This document shows, piece by piece, positions 20,755 to 31,931 of a stretch of DNA of 64,000 nucleotides. A program made the position numbers and the translations under genes. The notes below the pieces were generated by a model that made no database searches, was not told where the DNA came from, and worked only from the letters and a program-made list of their open reading frames with translations. This DNA is from Hyposmocoma kahamanoa (lineage: Eukaryota; Arthropoda; Insecta; Lepidoptera; Cosmopterigidae): assembly GCF_003589595.1 (NCBI RefSeq), contig NW_020653726.1, positions 18,214,865-18,278,864 on the forward strand. The letters run 5' to 3'. Positions within the stretch are counted from its first letter, which is position 1. Each line of letters opens with the position of its first letter.

Positions 20755-21065
20755 TTGAGCGCTCAGTTACACGAGGCGAAAGTTTTCGCGTAGCCGCCGC
20801 GCGGCGACCGTCCAGTTCCCACGCCTTCATGTACCTACATCAATGGCGAATCTGAATTCTATAGTCTAGGCAACAACATTTAAATTCCTCTGAATAATAC
20901 AACGGCGCGGTCGCCCAAAATCAAGCCAGACTCGCCCGCATGTGCGGGATTGATTTAAGTTAAAATGTAAATGCTAAATAAATAGAACGTATTTAGCCAT
21001 GACAGTTAGATGCACGCGGCCTCCGCTCGGCGACCGCGCGATGGCCGCGCGGGGTATGAGCGCGA
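20755..21065. other. GC/CpG-rich island, unassigned
   Basis: Two CpG-dense patches (GCCGCCGCGCGGCGACCG at 20794; GGCGACCGCGCGATGGCCGC at 21028) about 230 bp apart in otherwise AT-rich DNA. Each is preceded by CAGTTA and contains CGGCGACCG in direct orientation. No ORF or TATA box that would define a promoter. Confidence 0.4.
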
Positions 21066-21200
21066 TGAAATTAGTGTCTAATAAATAATTATTATACGAT
21101 TATCGTAAAGATATACAATTAAATCTTAGAAATTTAATAGTGTAGTTGTCTAAACTTAGTAAATGAGCATTTTTGGCATATTAATATTTTGTTTTATAGT

Positions 21201-21486
21201 CATTGACTTACAATTATATGGACGTCGGGTCCGCACTAAAAAGTGTCCGAACTTATAGGGCGTTAAAATCGTATACAGAGCGTCATTCACGCTTTAGTCT
21301 TCGTTCGTTCGACTGACAGCGAAGCAAGCAAAATTAGACAGTACTGCAATGACTTTACAATTTAAATTCACCGTTTTAGCTTTTTCATATTCCTTTACAT
21401 GTCACTACGTTTAAATAGGTTGACTTGGGACATTTTTTTCGTGGTTTTTGTATTAGACCCGTCCTCCATTTATTTGTAAGTCAATG
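21201..21486 (+). mobile_element. MITE-F copy 1, TSD TTTATAGT
   Basis: 286 bp. Left terminus CATTGACTTACAATTATATG, right terminus reading TTTGTAAGTCAATG; TIR about 24 bp with 3 mismatches. Flanks are TTTATAGT on both sides, a perfect 8-bp duplication. No ORF. By eye it differs from copy 4 at roughly 8 positions, so insertions are recent. Confidence 0.92.
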
Positions 21487-22081
21487 TTTATAGTATTTAA
21501 TTTACATAATTTTTGGCCACTAAAATGGTGTCCCTTGTTTTGACACCTGAAACCGTCGCTGAGCTTGCAAAGTATACATGTCTCACCCTAAGTAATAAAG
21601 TGACTAAGTAATTGGAAAAGTATTTTTTTTTTTGGAAATTTAACTAAATAAAATAAAAAAAATACAAATTTTTATATCAAATAGAATTTTATTATATTTG
21701 GCTCCAAGCCAATGTATTTAGACTTTTTTTAATTTTCCAAAAATTACTTTTGAGGTTACGGCATTTTATTATTTAGTGGGCGACAATGTCGAAATAAAAT
21801 GACATAGATAAACTTATTGAAAAACAAAAGCAGCACGTGCTCGCACCCGTGTTTGTACTCGTAAGTTCGCTCGACTAGTAGGTACCATACGTCGATTGAC
21901 AAACCCTTACACCACGATAACATGCATTATAGTATAGTATTAATACGATAAGAAGAAGAATAGGTGAAAACCTATAATGAACTAGATTTACTAGAATGGT
22001 ATCACCATGTTTCCTTTATTTAATTTTAAAAGGAAAACTTTAGCGACAGGTTACAGGGCAACCATATAAAATAAAATAGTT
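21487..22081. other. No gene recognised
   Basis: AT-rich with long T tracts; small palindrome TTGGCTCCAAGCCAA at about 21699. Confidence 0.5.
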
Positions 22082-22330
22082 TTAATAGCAGTAGTGCTTC
22101 TTAATGCTCCGTAACGCTCACATTACTGCGTTCCGGTTTTTTAAGGTGCTGGTGAAATTTAGGTACATGGGACTTGTCAACTTATGTCACAGGGTGACGA
22201 GCACAGTGACAGTGCCCCACAGATCTTTGTGATATAAAGCTGTTAGTGGCACTACAACAGTTATGGACAGGCGTGTCGCTTACCACAAGGCGCACGACTT
22301 TTTCGTCCCGTCTCTTGATCATAAATAATC
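22082..22330 (+). mobile_element. Rep-A copy
   Basis: TAGCAGTAGTGCTTC to CGTCCCGTCTCTTGATCATA; lacks the TTCGTCC to TTTCTGCC block. Directly abuts Rep-B. Confidence 0.8.
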
Positions 22331-22614
22331 ACAGTACAGAGTACTGAAAAACTGACCTCAAAAGTTTGCTAAGTTTTATTGAAATCGATTACCGGAAAGT
22401 GCACGAAACCGGATTCATCCTCTAGTATGCCACCTTTAGAGATGAAATATTTTCTTCAAATTTAAATGGAACCATTACCGAGGTACCCTCTTTCCAACAA
22501 AAAGGAATCATCAAAATCGGTTCATAAACTTTGAACGCCGGAGTCATCGCGCAACATACATAAAAATTGAGAATTGAGAACCTCCTCCTTCTTTTGAAAT
22601 CGGTATAAAAGACA
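22331..22614 (-). mobile_element. Rep-B, short form
   Basis: ACAGTACAGAGTACTGAAAA, CTGACCTCAAAAG (right TIR), GGTACCCTCTTTCCAAC, then CTTTTGAAATCGG (left TIR) at 22594-22606. Confidence 0.8.
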
Positions 22615-23127
22615 AAAAACAGACAAACGGAAAAGTTTTATAAGTACTACTATAAATGTGCGTAACTTAGAAATTAACGGTGCATGTTACGAAGACAATA
22701 AAAATAATTGAGTTGTATTATTGATATTATTAAGAAAGTACTCACTTCAAAAATATTTGAAAACAAACGCCTATCTCTCGTAGTAAACAAGCCTAAGTGT
22801 AAGATTGAACTAACAGAGCTTGAACGGATAGAATAAATAACTGAAATACAGCACTCGACAAAGACGATCCCGAACTCTGTACTGGAGGATCAATTTCAAA
22901 AGTTTTACTTCGATCTTTACTCGCTTCGGAGGAGGGCTCACTGGAGAATGCTATAGGATCGAAGACATGATAAGGTCCGTCTACACGATCAAACTTAAGC
23001 TTGCGTAAGTCAAATAACCATTTGTATATAATTTATAGGCCATTTGTATGTGGAAATTCATACACACATAAACTCAAACCCTTGGATTCTCATTGTGGTA
23101 GAAAACCTCTCTTACTTCTTACAACCT
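22615..23127. other. No gene recognised
   Basis: Single-copy by inspection; no motif in short ORFs. Confidence 0.5.
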
Positions 23128-23336
23128 CCGTAAAGTTGCCTGCTTATCTATCAGGTATTCTACAGAATATATCACAGGGAGTGTGCGATGGAATTGCACT
23201 ATTTAATTGCGCCTTCCCCTTTTCATCATCGCGGGACTAAACACAGGCTTGCTTTCCACTCTTATGTTGTGGATATTATTCCAAGGATTCACACGAAGTG
23301 TTTCACTTCCACTTTTATATGGAGAACGGCTATGTT
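23128..23336 (+). pseudogene. LINE-M fragment
   Basis: Aligns with 8495-8700: GTATTCTACAGAATATATCA, GTGCGATGGAATTGCAC, CACACGAAGTGTTTCACTTC. Breaks off before the EWNSLPA segment. Confidence 0.6.
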
Positions 23337-23937
23337 TCAAAATTACAAACAATATACTACATTATAATGAAACGAGGTACAAAATATATGTATTTTTTTA
23401 TTTCTATGCTGTAAATATCTCTTACATAAGTCAATTGTATTTAACAAACGACCTACCGTACATCCAAATTTCTTTAGAACCATTATATACCAAAACGAAG
23501 CAGAGCAAAATTTCGAAAAATACTTTTAGTCGCCAAAACGGAGCTCTTCTGCGCCCCGTTTAGCTCAATAGTGTACACGAGCCTATAAAAGCGAGTTACA
23601 AAGGTTGACAAGTTGAATATGAGATCGCCATTGAGCAGCAATATGTGTGACTGGAAAAATGTTATGAAATACTCCCAAGGCGGCAAGATGGCGCCTATCT
23701 CGGTTTTTCAATACTACCGAAAATGTACTATTGAAAAACTATATTAAACACCATTATATAAAGTTACACATACGATAAGTAGCATCTTTCGATAAGGAAA
23801 ACTGACAAAAATAGATTCAATAAAATATAACATGGCACTTGACAAACACGCCATTTTACTAAACTGCAGGTGATAAAGGATATATTACTTTTATTACATC
23901 TTATTTTACTAAAATTCCGTCACTTTTTTTTATGAAA
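23337..23937. other. No gene recognised
   Basis: AT-rich; a 118-codon plus ORF starting in LINE-M (23207-23563) continues into unrelated sequence and is not a gene. Confidence 0.5.
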
Positions 23938-24120
23938 ACAGTGACGGGACCGACACGTTGTGCGTATGATGGTAAGCGACACGCTTTTGCGTAATGTATA
24001 AGTTAACAAATCCCATGCGCCTGTAATTGCCACCAGCACCTTACCCTTCCAAACCGGAACGCAGTAATGCTAACATTACTGCTTGTCGCAGAAATAGGTA
24101 AGGTGCTCAACTGCTGCTAA
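23938..24120 (-). mobile_element. Rep-A copy, internally deleted
   Basis: GTGACGGGACCGACACG, GATGGTAAGCGACACGC, then CTTACCCTTCCAAACCGGAA and CTGCTTGTCGCAGAAATAGG. The Rep-A 5' third is shortened. Confidence 0.8.
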
Positions 24121-24777
24121 ATAATTTTTCTTTGTGTTTGCTCAGTCTTTGCAACAATAGTAATAAAAAGCACAATAATGTTTGTAGTTAGCATTTTAAT
24201 TACTTTAAAATCGTACCTCTTTCATATACTTTGTCCACTAATATATTTAAGCAAAACGTTTAGGTTTTGCTTCAACAATAATCAGCAAAAACAAACTATG
24301 ATAAAAATCGTACGCGAGGTTTTCGAGATTTTCGAGGTTACAGTAACAACAAGTCGATCAATGTGTACCGTGCCTAAACTGAAGCCGGGCCTGTTGGGAA
24401 CTTAACCATCCACTTTATTAGTAAACTTGTGACGAGTAGCAGTCTTCCAGTAATTAGACTAGATTATATCCGGCCCACTGCCTTCGCAAAGGCTGTTTAT
24501 GAGTTACAGTTGCGTTGCAGTTTTTATACTCTTTTGAAAAGTTTGTCGGCTGTTTGGGCTTCCTCTTTTAACAGTCCGGCTTTTGTTATAAATTGTGTAC
24601 ATGTTTATTAGAAAATAAAAGCACATACACTGGAAACTAAAACTAGGATTGAATTTTATGAATAAAATTGGGTCCCCGCGGCAAGGTGCCCAAGATGCTG
24701 GCAGCGTTCCCCATTTGTATAGCTATGCGAATGCTTTGGGCAATATAGCTTAAGTTTCCCAGACAGACTATTAATTT
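24121..24777. other. No gene recognised
   Basis: Contains GGGTCCCCGCGGCAAGGTGC at 24670, a GC-rich word cluster that looks repeat-derived but has no second copy here. Confidence 0.4.
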
Positions 24778-24962
24778 TTCAGATAAAATTTAGTAGATAA
24801 CTTGTAAACTGATTTTGATGATTATTTTTAAATATTTCACCACAAAGGGTGGCAAACTAGGGGATGAATCCGGTTTCATGCACTTTCAGGTAGCTGATTT
24901 CAAAAAATCTTGGCAAACAGATGCAATTCCACTAAGTTTTATGATCGGTATTTTGTTTTAAA
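24778..24962 (+). mobile_element. Rep-B fragment
   Basis: GATGATTATTTTTAAATATTT, GGGTGGCAAACTAGGGGATG, ATCCGGTTTCATGCACTTTC and a decayed right end (TTTATGATCGGTATT). Confidence 0.65.
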
Positions 24963-24964
24963 AA

Positions 24965-25110
24965 AATAGTTATTCAAACAAAGATCAAACACAGAAAAAA
25001 TTTCTTCGACCCCCATGGGACTTGAACTCACGACCATACTGCACGTCGTAATACTCTTACCGTCTGAACTACGTAATGATCCTATGTGTTTTTGTTAAAA
25101 ATATTTAATT
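24965..25110 (-). mobile_element. SINE-K fragment, tRNA-like part
   Basis: Plus strand shows AACAAAGATCAAACACAG, CCATGGGACTTGAACTCACG (B box reversed) and CCGTCTGAACTACG (A box reversed). The anticodon-like region is too diverged for a tRNA gene. Confidence 0.55.
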
Positions 25111-25229
25111 TTGTACTAGACATTTCGGCATTCTGCGCAGCTAGTTACACCTAGTTCACTAGATAAAAAATTTGTGATGATTATAATAAAAATTTGTGTA
25201 GTGGAGTTATTTTACAAAAATAATATCTC

Positions 25230-26130
25230 CAAATCGCGTATATTTGTTTTTTCAAACAAAGCAACGTTCCCGCTCCGTAGGACTCCGATTCAAAACACTT
25301 CGATATTTTAACCGCATCTTTCGATTGGATATCGTTCTCGAATCGAAGGGCGCTCTCCGAGTTATTCAGAACATTCCGACTTAAACGTTCGATCCGGACT
25401 CGGATACGATATCGTTATCCAACAGCGTTAGTAGGTGAAATAAATTATAAGAAAAATGAAAATCCTTTTATTTTTAAGACTTTAAAGGCCTAAAATGTAT
25501 TAGTATTGCATTAAAATACATTAATAAAATTGAACAAAATCCAAACTTTATTTAAAATTAATAAGAGATTTCCATATTACATTCTTGCTTTGTAAACATT
25601 GACTTACAATTATATGGACGTCGGGTCCGCGCTAAAAAGTGTCCGCACTTGTAAGGCGCTAAAATCGTATACAGAGCGCGACACTCCGCTTTAGTCTTCA
25701 TTTGTTCTACGGACAGCGCGATACTGCGATGACATAACAATTTAAATTTCGAATAGGTTGACTTGGGACATTTTTTTCGTGGTTTTTGTATTAGACCCGT
25801 CTCGTCCATTTATTTGTAAGTCAATGTTTGTAAACAATAGACGTTCGGTAACTTTCATTCGATAGCTGTGTTCTGAATAACGTTTGTAGCCTTTGCCGGT
25901 CGAGACGTTCGAGTAATCGTACGTGTGTGACGTCATTTCGGTTCGGTTTCGAATACGACAGTTTGACGTTCGATTCGGGTGTTGTGAATAAAAATGAAAA
26001 GAAATCAGTCGACAACTGAGTTATCGTAAGGTTCCGAATGTACCCTCAGGTTATATAGCATGCATGACAGTGGAACAAGTCAAGGGCTCGAAACGTTGGT
26101 TTGTTTGAAAAACCAACACATTTAGTTTCG
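25230..26130 (+). repeat. Rep-G copy 1 flanked by FB-E arms, carrying MITE-F
   Basis: 25440-25596 plus 25827-26060 align with the reverse complement of 60880-61275 (shared AGACTTTAAAG, GAATAACG, TCGAGTAATCGTA, ACTTTATTTAAAAT). Outside it lie inverted FB-E pieces: TATTTGTTTTTTCAAACAAA at 25245 and GTTGGTTTGTTTGAAAAACC at 26094. Class unknown; CpG words are frequent. Confidence 0.65.
25597..25826 (+). mobile_element. MITE-F copy 2, TSD TTTGTAAA, inside Rep-G
   Basis: 230 bp, same termini as copy 1, with internal deletions (the CTTTTTCATATTCCTTTACA segment and part of the GTCATTCACG to AGACAGTACTG region are gone). Flanked by TTTGTAAA on both sides. The Rep-G copy at 61 kb has a single TTTGTGAA at the matching place, i.e. 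an empty site. Confidence 0.93.
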
Positions 26131-26354
26131 AAAATAAAACTAAATAATAGTTTAATTTTAATTGGCCTTAGTATAGACTTGTAGTATAAATAATATGATT
26201 ATAATAGGCTATTGGTTTTCTTTAATAAATATATAAATCAATTAAGACTTGTGATAATACGTGTAAATTGACTGTTAAAAATTTTATTATACATGTTGTT
26301 TGCTTTTTCGTGTTGAAAGGAATTGATACGTCACGTCGTTTTTTTTATATAATA
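26131..26354. other. No gene recognised
   Basis: AT-rich spacer without recurrent motif. Confidence 0.5.
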
Positions 26355-26590
26355 CCAGGTGACGAGATGACCAAGTCATGCGCCTGGTGGTAAGCGACAC
26401 GCTTTTCCATAACTGTTGCAGGGCCTCTCAGAACTTTAAACCACCCTGTTTAAGTCACCCTGAGACATAAATTGACAAGTCCAATAATTTCACCAGCAAC
26501 TGGAACGCAGTAATGCTCACATTACTGCTTGGCCGCAGAAATAGATAAGGTAGCTGTACTTCCCTGAGCAAACTCTACTGGTAGTAAAAA
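26355..26590 (-). mobile_element. Rep-A copy
   Basis: GGTGACGAGATGACCAAGTC to GAGCAAACTCTACTGGTAGT with the GCAGAAATAGATAAGGTAGC block. Confidence 0.8.
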
Positions 26591-27623
26591 ATATTTAAAA
26601 TACAGGTTGTTTTAAAATGTCTAAAGTTATTGCTACAAAGAATTTGGAATTTGCAAACCACGTCTAACTAACATGACTTAAATTGCACGTAGAATGATTA
26701 ATACCAAACTGACAACAACAAAAAAAACCCCAAACCATTCACGGTAGTTGTGTAAACCTGTCAACCCAACAAACCATTATAGAAACAACAAATAAGATTA
26801 CGCGAAAACATGTAAACAAAAAACGTCAAATTGACGTGGAATAATGCGTTAGTTTACACAGAGTGTTACATAGTGAACGGCTGTAATTGAAAAACGTCAG
26901 ACCCAGTGTGACGCCCCGCGGAGCCGCCTGGATTAGGGTCCGCTATCAAAACACCACTCCTGAGTTACTTGGTATGGGCTACGGCAGGAAATTATAGCGG
27001 TTAACCTCCTAAGGTTCTCGTGTACATCAAAGTTTACATAATAATGTGAAGTTCTTCTTAGGGCGCATTTAAACGACCTGAATTCCTCGTGCATCTAACT
27101 GTCATAACAAAAAACAATTAGAAAATTAATAAAATAATTAATGAAATTAGTGTTATAAAAATAATAATGAAAAATAGTTAATGAAATTATAGTTATATTA
27201 TTTTCTTATTAATTATTGTTACTATGATTCTTTTTATATTATTTTTTACTAATATTTTTTATATTATTTGATATTTTAATTACATTTTAGTTATGTTGAA
27301 TTCAGGATTACTATTATTACTTTATGGAATTTTGTTATTCAGTGCATTTAATTTATATAATTCTTAAAACTTAAATAATTTATACAATTTAATTTTACAA
27401 TTTAAACAATTTTTACTCTTTGAAAAGGAGATATATCAGCATAGCGTCCTCCTCTCTAGTAAAATAGCTGTGCCCAACAGGGTCCACGATTGGTCTCATA
27501 TTGGTGGTTATAAGTTTCCATTTTTGTATATTTTTTCATTGTGGAATTGCAATAAAATTACTGATTATTGATTACTGAAATAAAAAAAAAACTGGACAGA
27601 TCTTGTTGCGAATAATGTGAAGA
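26591..27623. other. No gene recognised
   Basis: 26880-27010 is GC-richer (CGCCCCGCGGAGCCGCC); 27110-27420 is very AT-rich. An 18-bp word at 27092 (CGTGCATCTAACTGTCAT) recurs inverted at about 20998 in the CpG island. Confidence 0.45.
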
Positions 27624-28106
27624 CATCGAAAATATAACCAGAAATAGATACGAAATGTCATTTAATTTGTTTGAAAAGTATTCTGCCATATCATTACTGC
27701 GACAACTGTGTTCCGATTGGTCAGCTAGAGTTTGAAACAATTGACGGGTGTCGTCAATTGTTTCACTTGAAAACGGCCAGTTTAACTTGAGCTTTGCTAT
27801 AATGGACGAAAATTGCAAAATTACATATTTAATATTTAATTACCGATGGAATTTGATTCCATTTGTTTTGTAATTAGATGTTTTGCTGTTTTTCCCACAC
27901 CACCAAATGAAACAGGACGCCATTGTTAGAGATATTATCTTTATTACAGTAAATACAGAATATTTTTTGAAATACACGTGTCAGTTGCTGGCGCTTCTAT
28001 GTTTCAGCGCAAACGAGAATTGATGTTTATAAGTGATGTATCACTGATTAGTTAGCAGGAACGTAGGGCCCTTATTTCGTCTCTATTTCTGGTTATATAT
28101 TCGATG
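27624..28106 (+). mobile_element. MITE-O copy 1, near-TSD TGTGAAGA/TGTGAATA
   Basis: 483 bp. Left end CATCGAAAATATAACCAG and right end CTGGTTATATATTCGATG; the TIR runs about 33 bp to ACGAAAT. Contains an inner hairpin around TGAAACAATTGACGGGTG. Flanking 8-mers match at 7 of 8 positions. Only short chance ORFs. Confidence 0.75.
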
Positions 28107-28299
28107 TGTGAATATTTTTATTTATACATAATACCATGGACCAATAAGTGAAGAGGACTTCTAATCGAGGTACAAGACAGCATAGTCGGGTATTTAGTAC
28201 CTATTAGTACACCAGATGTCGCAACGTGTACCAATTATCACTTTTTAGGTAACAAACAAATCAACTAGATGGCGCTTATTTTTTTTTTTTTATAATATT
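28107..28299. other. No gene recognised
   Basis: Short AT-rich spacer. Confidence 0.5.
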
Positions 28300-28512
28300 A
28301 AGTGACGGGACGAACAAGTCGTGCGCCTGATGGTAAGCAACATGCCTGTCCATAAGTTGACAAGTCCCACGTGCCTCTAATTTCACCAGCACCCTTAACC
28401 CTTTAAAACCGGAACACAGTAATGCTGACATTACTATTTGGCGTCAGAAATAAGTAAGGTGGCAGTACTTACCTGGACCAACTCTTTCACAAGGAGCTCT
28501 ACTCCTTCTAAT
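28300..28512 (-). mobile_element. Rep-A copy
   Basis: GTGACGGGACGAACAAGTCG through GCACCCTTAACCC to CACAAGGAGCTCTACTCC; the stretch between CTGTCCATAA and GTTGACAAG is deleted. Confidence 0.85.
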
Positions 28513-28639
28513 TGCACAGATTTTTATGGATAATGCCGGCTATGTTATTTTATTTAGTATTAGCGCCATATGCCCATATTATTTTTTAATCTTTATTTGT
28601 TTAGGAACTTTTATACAATGTATATGCCAGTTCCATCGT

Positions 28640-29022
28640 ACCCTAAACTATTGGAAAGCCGATTCAACAAATAGTAATAGTCTTTTTGGCTGTTTCATTT
28701 GGGAATTGCTTAATATACAATTTACAGCACCTAAGGATGTTCAGTTGATCTGCAGGTCTCTCAACAACGCCGCCCTCTGTTGTTCGTATCGGACACATAG
28801 TATCAAATGATACGCATCTTCCATTACTCCGCATAACTCGCAGTTAGGAGAATTGTTTTTTTTTTCATTAAGAAAGCAAAACTGTTTAAGGGAACGTGTC
28901 CCGTTCTATCCTTAGTACGATGACAAGTATTTTTCTATCATAGTCGCAGTCTGCAAACCAAGGTAAACGAGGAGGCTGACACTGAATTGTGCGGTACCAG
29001 ATACCTTTCTCCCTTGATTTGA
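28640..29022 (-). pseudogene. LINE ORF2 C-terminus with Zn-knuckle (R1/I-like)
   Basis: Minus strand in three frames: KSREKGIWYRTIQCQPPRLP, WFADCDYDRKILVIVLRI; then GHVPLNSFAFLMK; then NNSPNCELCGVMEDAYHLI, LCVRYEQQRAALLRDLQIN, stop. The CxLCGxxEDxxHLIxxC motif after a GHVPLNxFxFxMK segment is the zinc-binding C-terminal part seen after RNase H in R1/I-group LINEs. Two frameshifts and one stop mark decay. The 94-codon plus ORF here is a shadow. Confidence 0.6.
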
Positions 29023-29333
29023 TATCAAAATATTCACTCCACAACATGATTAATATTACAACGAAAAAAGGTTACATGATACAATACAATTGTTAATGAT
29101 TGACTCAGCTGCACAGGATTATGGAATACATATCGCGCTGATATTTTGCAATTTATAAAATATTGGATATAAATTTATTTATTCGAAGCAAAACGGCGTA
29201 TAAGTTTCAAACAAAAATGCGCAATTTACATCCGATAAAACGTTTCATTCCCAATGGGTAGTAAACCCGAAAATCTAAGTACTCGATACACTTAAAATAA
29301 ACACAAACACTTTGAGCAAAAACGACAATACAT
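29023..29333. other. No gene recognised
   Basis: AT-rich spacer. Confidence 0.5.
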
Positions 29334-29630
29334 AATCTCAGTGCAAAGTACTAAAAAACCGACCTCAAAAGTACGTGGAATTACATCTATTTGCCAAGTT
29401 TCATTGAAATCTTTTACCGGAAAGTGTGCGAAACCGGAAACATCCAATAATTTGCCACCCTTGCAGGTAGAATACTTTCTTAAAATTTAAATGGGATAAT
29501 ACTGAGGTACCCTCTATCCAACAAAAAACAATCATCGTTCACAAATGCTGAAGTTATCGCATAACATACATACAAAATAAAAACACAGTCGAATTGAGAA
29601 CCTCTTCCTTTTTTGAAGTCGATTAAAAAC
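29334..29630 (-). mobile_element. Rep-B, short form, complete
   Basis: CTCAGTGCAAAGTACTAAAA, AACCGACCTCAAAAG at 29357, GGTACCCTCTATCCAAC, and CTTTTTTGAAGTCGATTAAA at the other end (29608-29627). Confidence 0.85.
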
Positions 29631-29994
29631 CTAAAATATTAAAAAACACATAAGGTACAATTTTAAAGAAACATTGTGAACGTTTTCTTATGAAAATTGT
29701 TATTATGGGTAATGAAACATTTTATATTAAAAAGAGCTTTCTTTGGCATTCGCTCACTTTACCATCTTAAATCCTTTATTGGAACTTAAACAAAGTTGAT
29801 GAACCCCGTTGGGCAGATTATATTAAAAAGAGTTTAAGATACCTGTCCTTTACTGTTATTGAAGCTTCTTTTGAATATAAAGGTGAAACGGGGAGCCGAC
29901 CATAAGAAGTATAGTTTTGTTGTGGTTCAGACATCACAAAGTCACGGTTTCATGTGTATAAGCTTTTATGGTAAGACATCGGCTGACCTGTAGT
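29631..29994. other. No gene recognised
   Basis: No recurrent repeat or motif-bearing ORF. Confidence 0.5.
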
Positions 29995-30290
29995 AATAGA
30001 GCTTCTTGTAAAAGTGTTCGTCCAGAGAAATACTGCCAACTTACTTATTTCTGCCTCAAAGCAGCAATCACATTACTGCGTTCCGCTTTTGTAGGTTAAG
30101 GATAGTGGTGAAATTACAAGCAAATGGGACTTGTCAACTTATGTCTCAAAGTGATGGGTAGTGTGGCAGTGCCCTTCAGAACTTTGTGATTTAAAGCTCT
30201 GATTGGCACTGCAACTGTTATGGACAGGCGTGCCGCTTACCCCCAGGCCCACGACTTGTTTGTGTCGTCACTTTTTATTATAAAAAAATA
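29995..30290 (+). mobile_element. Rep-A copy
   Basis: TAATAGAGCTTCTTGTAAAAG to TCGTCACTTTTTATTATAAA with an A7 tail and following ATAATAATAATTA. Confidence 0.85.
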
Positions 30291-30508
30291 ATAATAATTA
30301 TATTTCGTAACCATGACTTTTTACGTCTTCCAACGCGTCTTTCGCCTTCAACCATTCCCATTATTATAAGTTGAAGCAGTTGCTACCCACCGTGTACCCA
30401 CTTTTAAACCCCTCAAGGGTTTCAGTGTCGTATAAACGAATATAAAAATGTATATAAGTTAATAAATAAATAAATAAAAAAATAAAATAAATCATTTAAA
30501 ACCATAAT

Positions 30509-30990
30509 GTTACAAAACCTTTATACCAAAAGTTATTACATACCTTCTGCGTATTTGGATGACTAGAATTCGTGCATCTATGATATTTGAAAAAAATATT
30601 GTAAACGATAAGTGTGTACTAATATCTATTTACAATATGGTAACCTCTTGAGTTTTTTACTAATTCTATTCAGGGGAATCTGCATTACGAATGTGTAGTA
30701 GCGTTTATTCATATAATAATAATAACGCACACACTCAACATAACCCCGCACTAGGAAACCCTGTGTCGCGGGTACCATGGACACACACATAGACAACCAC
30801 AAATTACACCCAAACTCACGAGAGAAATAAATGTAGGCCATACAAATATTTCTCCCGGCCCGGGAATCCAACCTGGGACCTCTGCGTGGCAATCCGGCGT
30901 GGTAACCGTTCGGCCACGGAGGCAGTTAATTCAATGTGATATTTCAAGTGTGATTTGCTTACCTATGAAATAAAGATTTTTGATTTGCAC
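30509..30990 (+). mobile_element. LINE-D 3' end split by SINE-C
   Basis: ACAAAACCTTTATACC and TCTATTCAGGGGAATCTGC on the left, then after the SINE TATTTCAAGTGTGATTTGCT, TACCTATGAAATAAAGAT. Removing 30712-30931 restores the order seen at 34515-34733. Confidence 0.75.
30712..30931 (-). mobile_element. SINE-C in LINE-D
   Basis: Minus strand: A box TGGCCGAACGG, B box GGTTGGATTCC (one change from consensus), tail TTATTATTATT. ATTCA is found just outside both ends and is a likely target duplication. Confidence 0.85.
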
Positions 30991-31004
30991 TAAAGTGACA
31001 AGCC

Positions 31005-31310
31005 TTTCTAGTCAGCTGGTGCGAGCTGTAAAGGAACCTGGCTGCGTGAAGAAAAAGCTTCAAAGATTTATCATAGATGGCGCTACGGCAAAAAAGTCGT
31101 TCAAGGCCAAAAATGAAGATCTGCAATATGTACACAGAACAACTCGTAAGGTGTGGCAGTTCGTTCCGTAGCTCTGTTGGGAGATTGTCAGGCACGGTAT
31201 GCTGCAAGCGCTGGTTCGAATCAAACCGGATCGAAGGAATTTTTCTTATTGTTCGATCTGTGTATTAATAATTATAACAAACTAGTGGAGTACTGAGACA
31301 ATAATATTAT
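31005..31310 (+). mobile_element. SINE-K, long copy
   Basis: Upstream block TTTATCATAGATGGCGCTAC, then CGTTCCGTAGCTCTGTTGGG (A box region), GCTGGTTCGAATCAAACC (B box region), GATCGAAGGAATTTTTCTTA and the ACAAACTAGTGGAGTACTG tail. Confidence 0.7.
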
Positions 31311-31391
31311 TTTTCTTTAAAATTTGTGTTGCAACAGATAACTTAATTTTAATTAAAGAAAAAATCATAAGATAACAACTTTTTTATAAAA

Positions 31392-31475
31392 AAAAATCGA
31401 CTTCAAAAGTTCGTGAAATTACATATATTTGCCAAAGTTTATTGAAAACGGTTACCGGAAATTTATTTGGATTCA
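31392..31475 (-). mobile_element. Rep-B end fragment
   Basis: ATCGACTTCAAAAGTTCGTG, ATTACATATATTTGCCAAAG, CGGTTACCGGAAAT; only one end of the element. Confidence 0.6.
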
Positions 31476-31931
31476 TTCCACAAAAATATCTAAAACACTC
31501 TACAGTAAAACCAACTACGTTAAATAACGCCCATGGCCGGTGTTGTGGTGTTGCAATAAATGTTTTTTTTTTCTATTCTAAAAGCATGCCAATACACGAC
31601 CATTTCTTATAACTTAGACTATAACCAAAAAAGGAAATTATTAGGCCAAGCTCGCCCTTTGCAACGATCGCAGCGGGAGCAGCGGATCACCGGCTTCGGC
31701 TTTTAATCATAAACGACTTGTCCATACAGTGTTCCAAAATGACAGTGTCAAATGCACTGCTTTTCTACTTACACAGAAGTTTAATTGCTATTACGTGGTT
31801 TCTGTGTTTTTACTTTTTTAAATGAGATCCTCGGTGATTCAGCAACTTGGACGGTAGTTGAGGAGGTATCGGGCTCAATTTCGAAATTAAGTCAGGTCAG
31901 GTAATAATTTTTTATTATTTTTTACAATACC
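31476..31931. other. No gene recognised
   Basis: One GC-richer patch (31655-31705, GCAACGATCGCAGCGGGAGC). No coding or repeat call. Confidence 0.45.

Noticed and set aside
27558..27818. 86-codon minus ORF in MITE-O as a transposase remnant
   Set aside because: No transposase motif; it is interrupted at matching places in the second copy.
30421..30490. AATAA-rich run as a satellite
   Set aside because: Short, impure simple repeat of the kind found at LINE tails.
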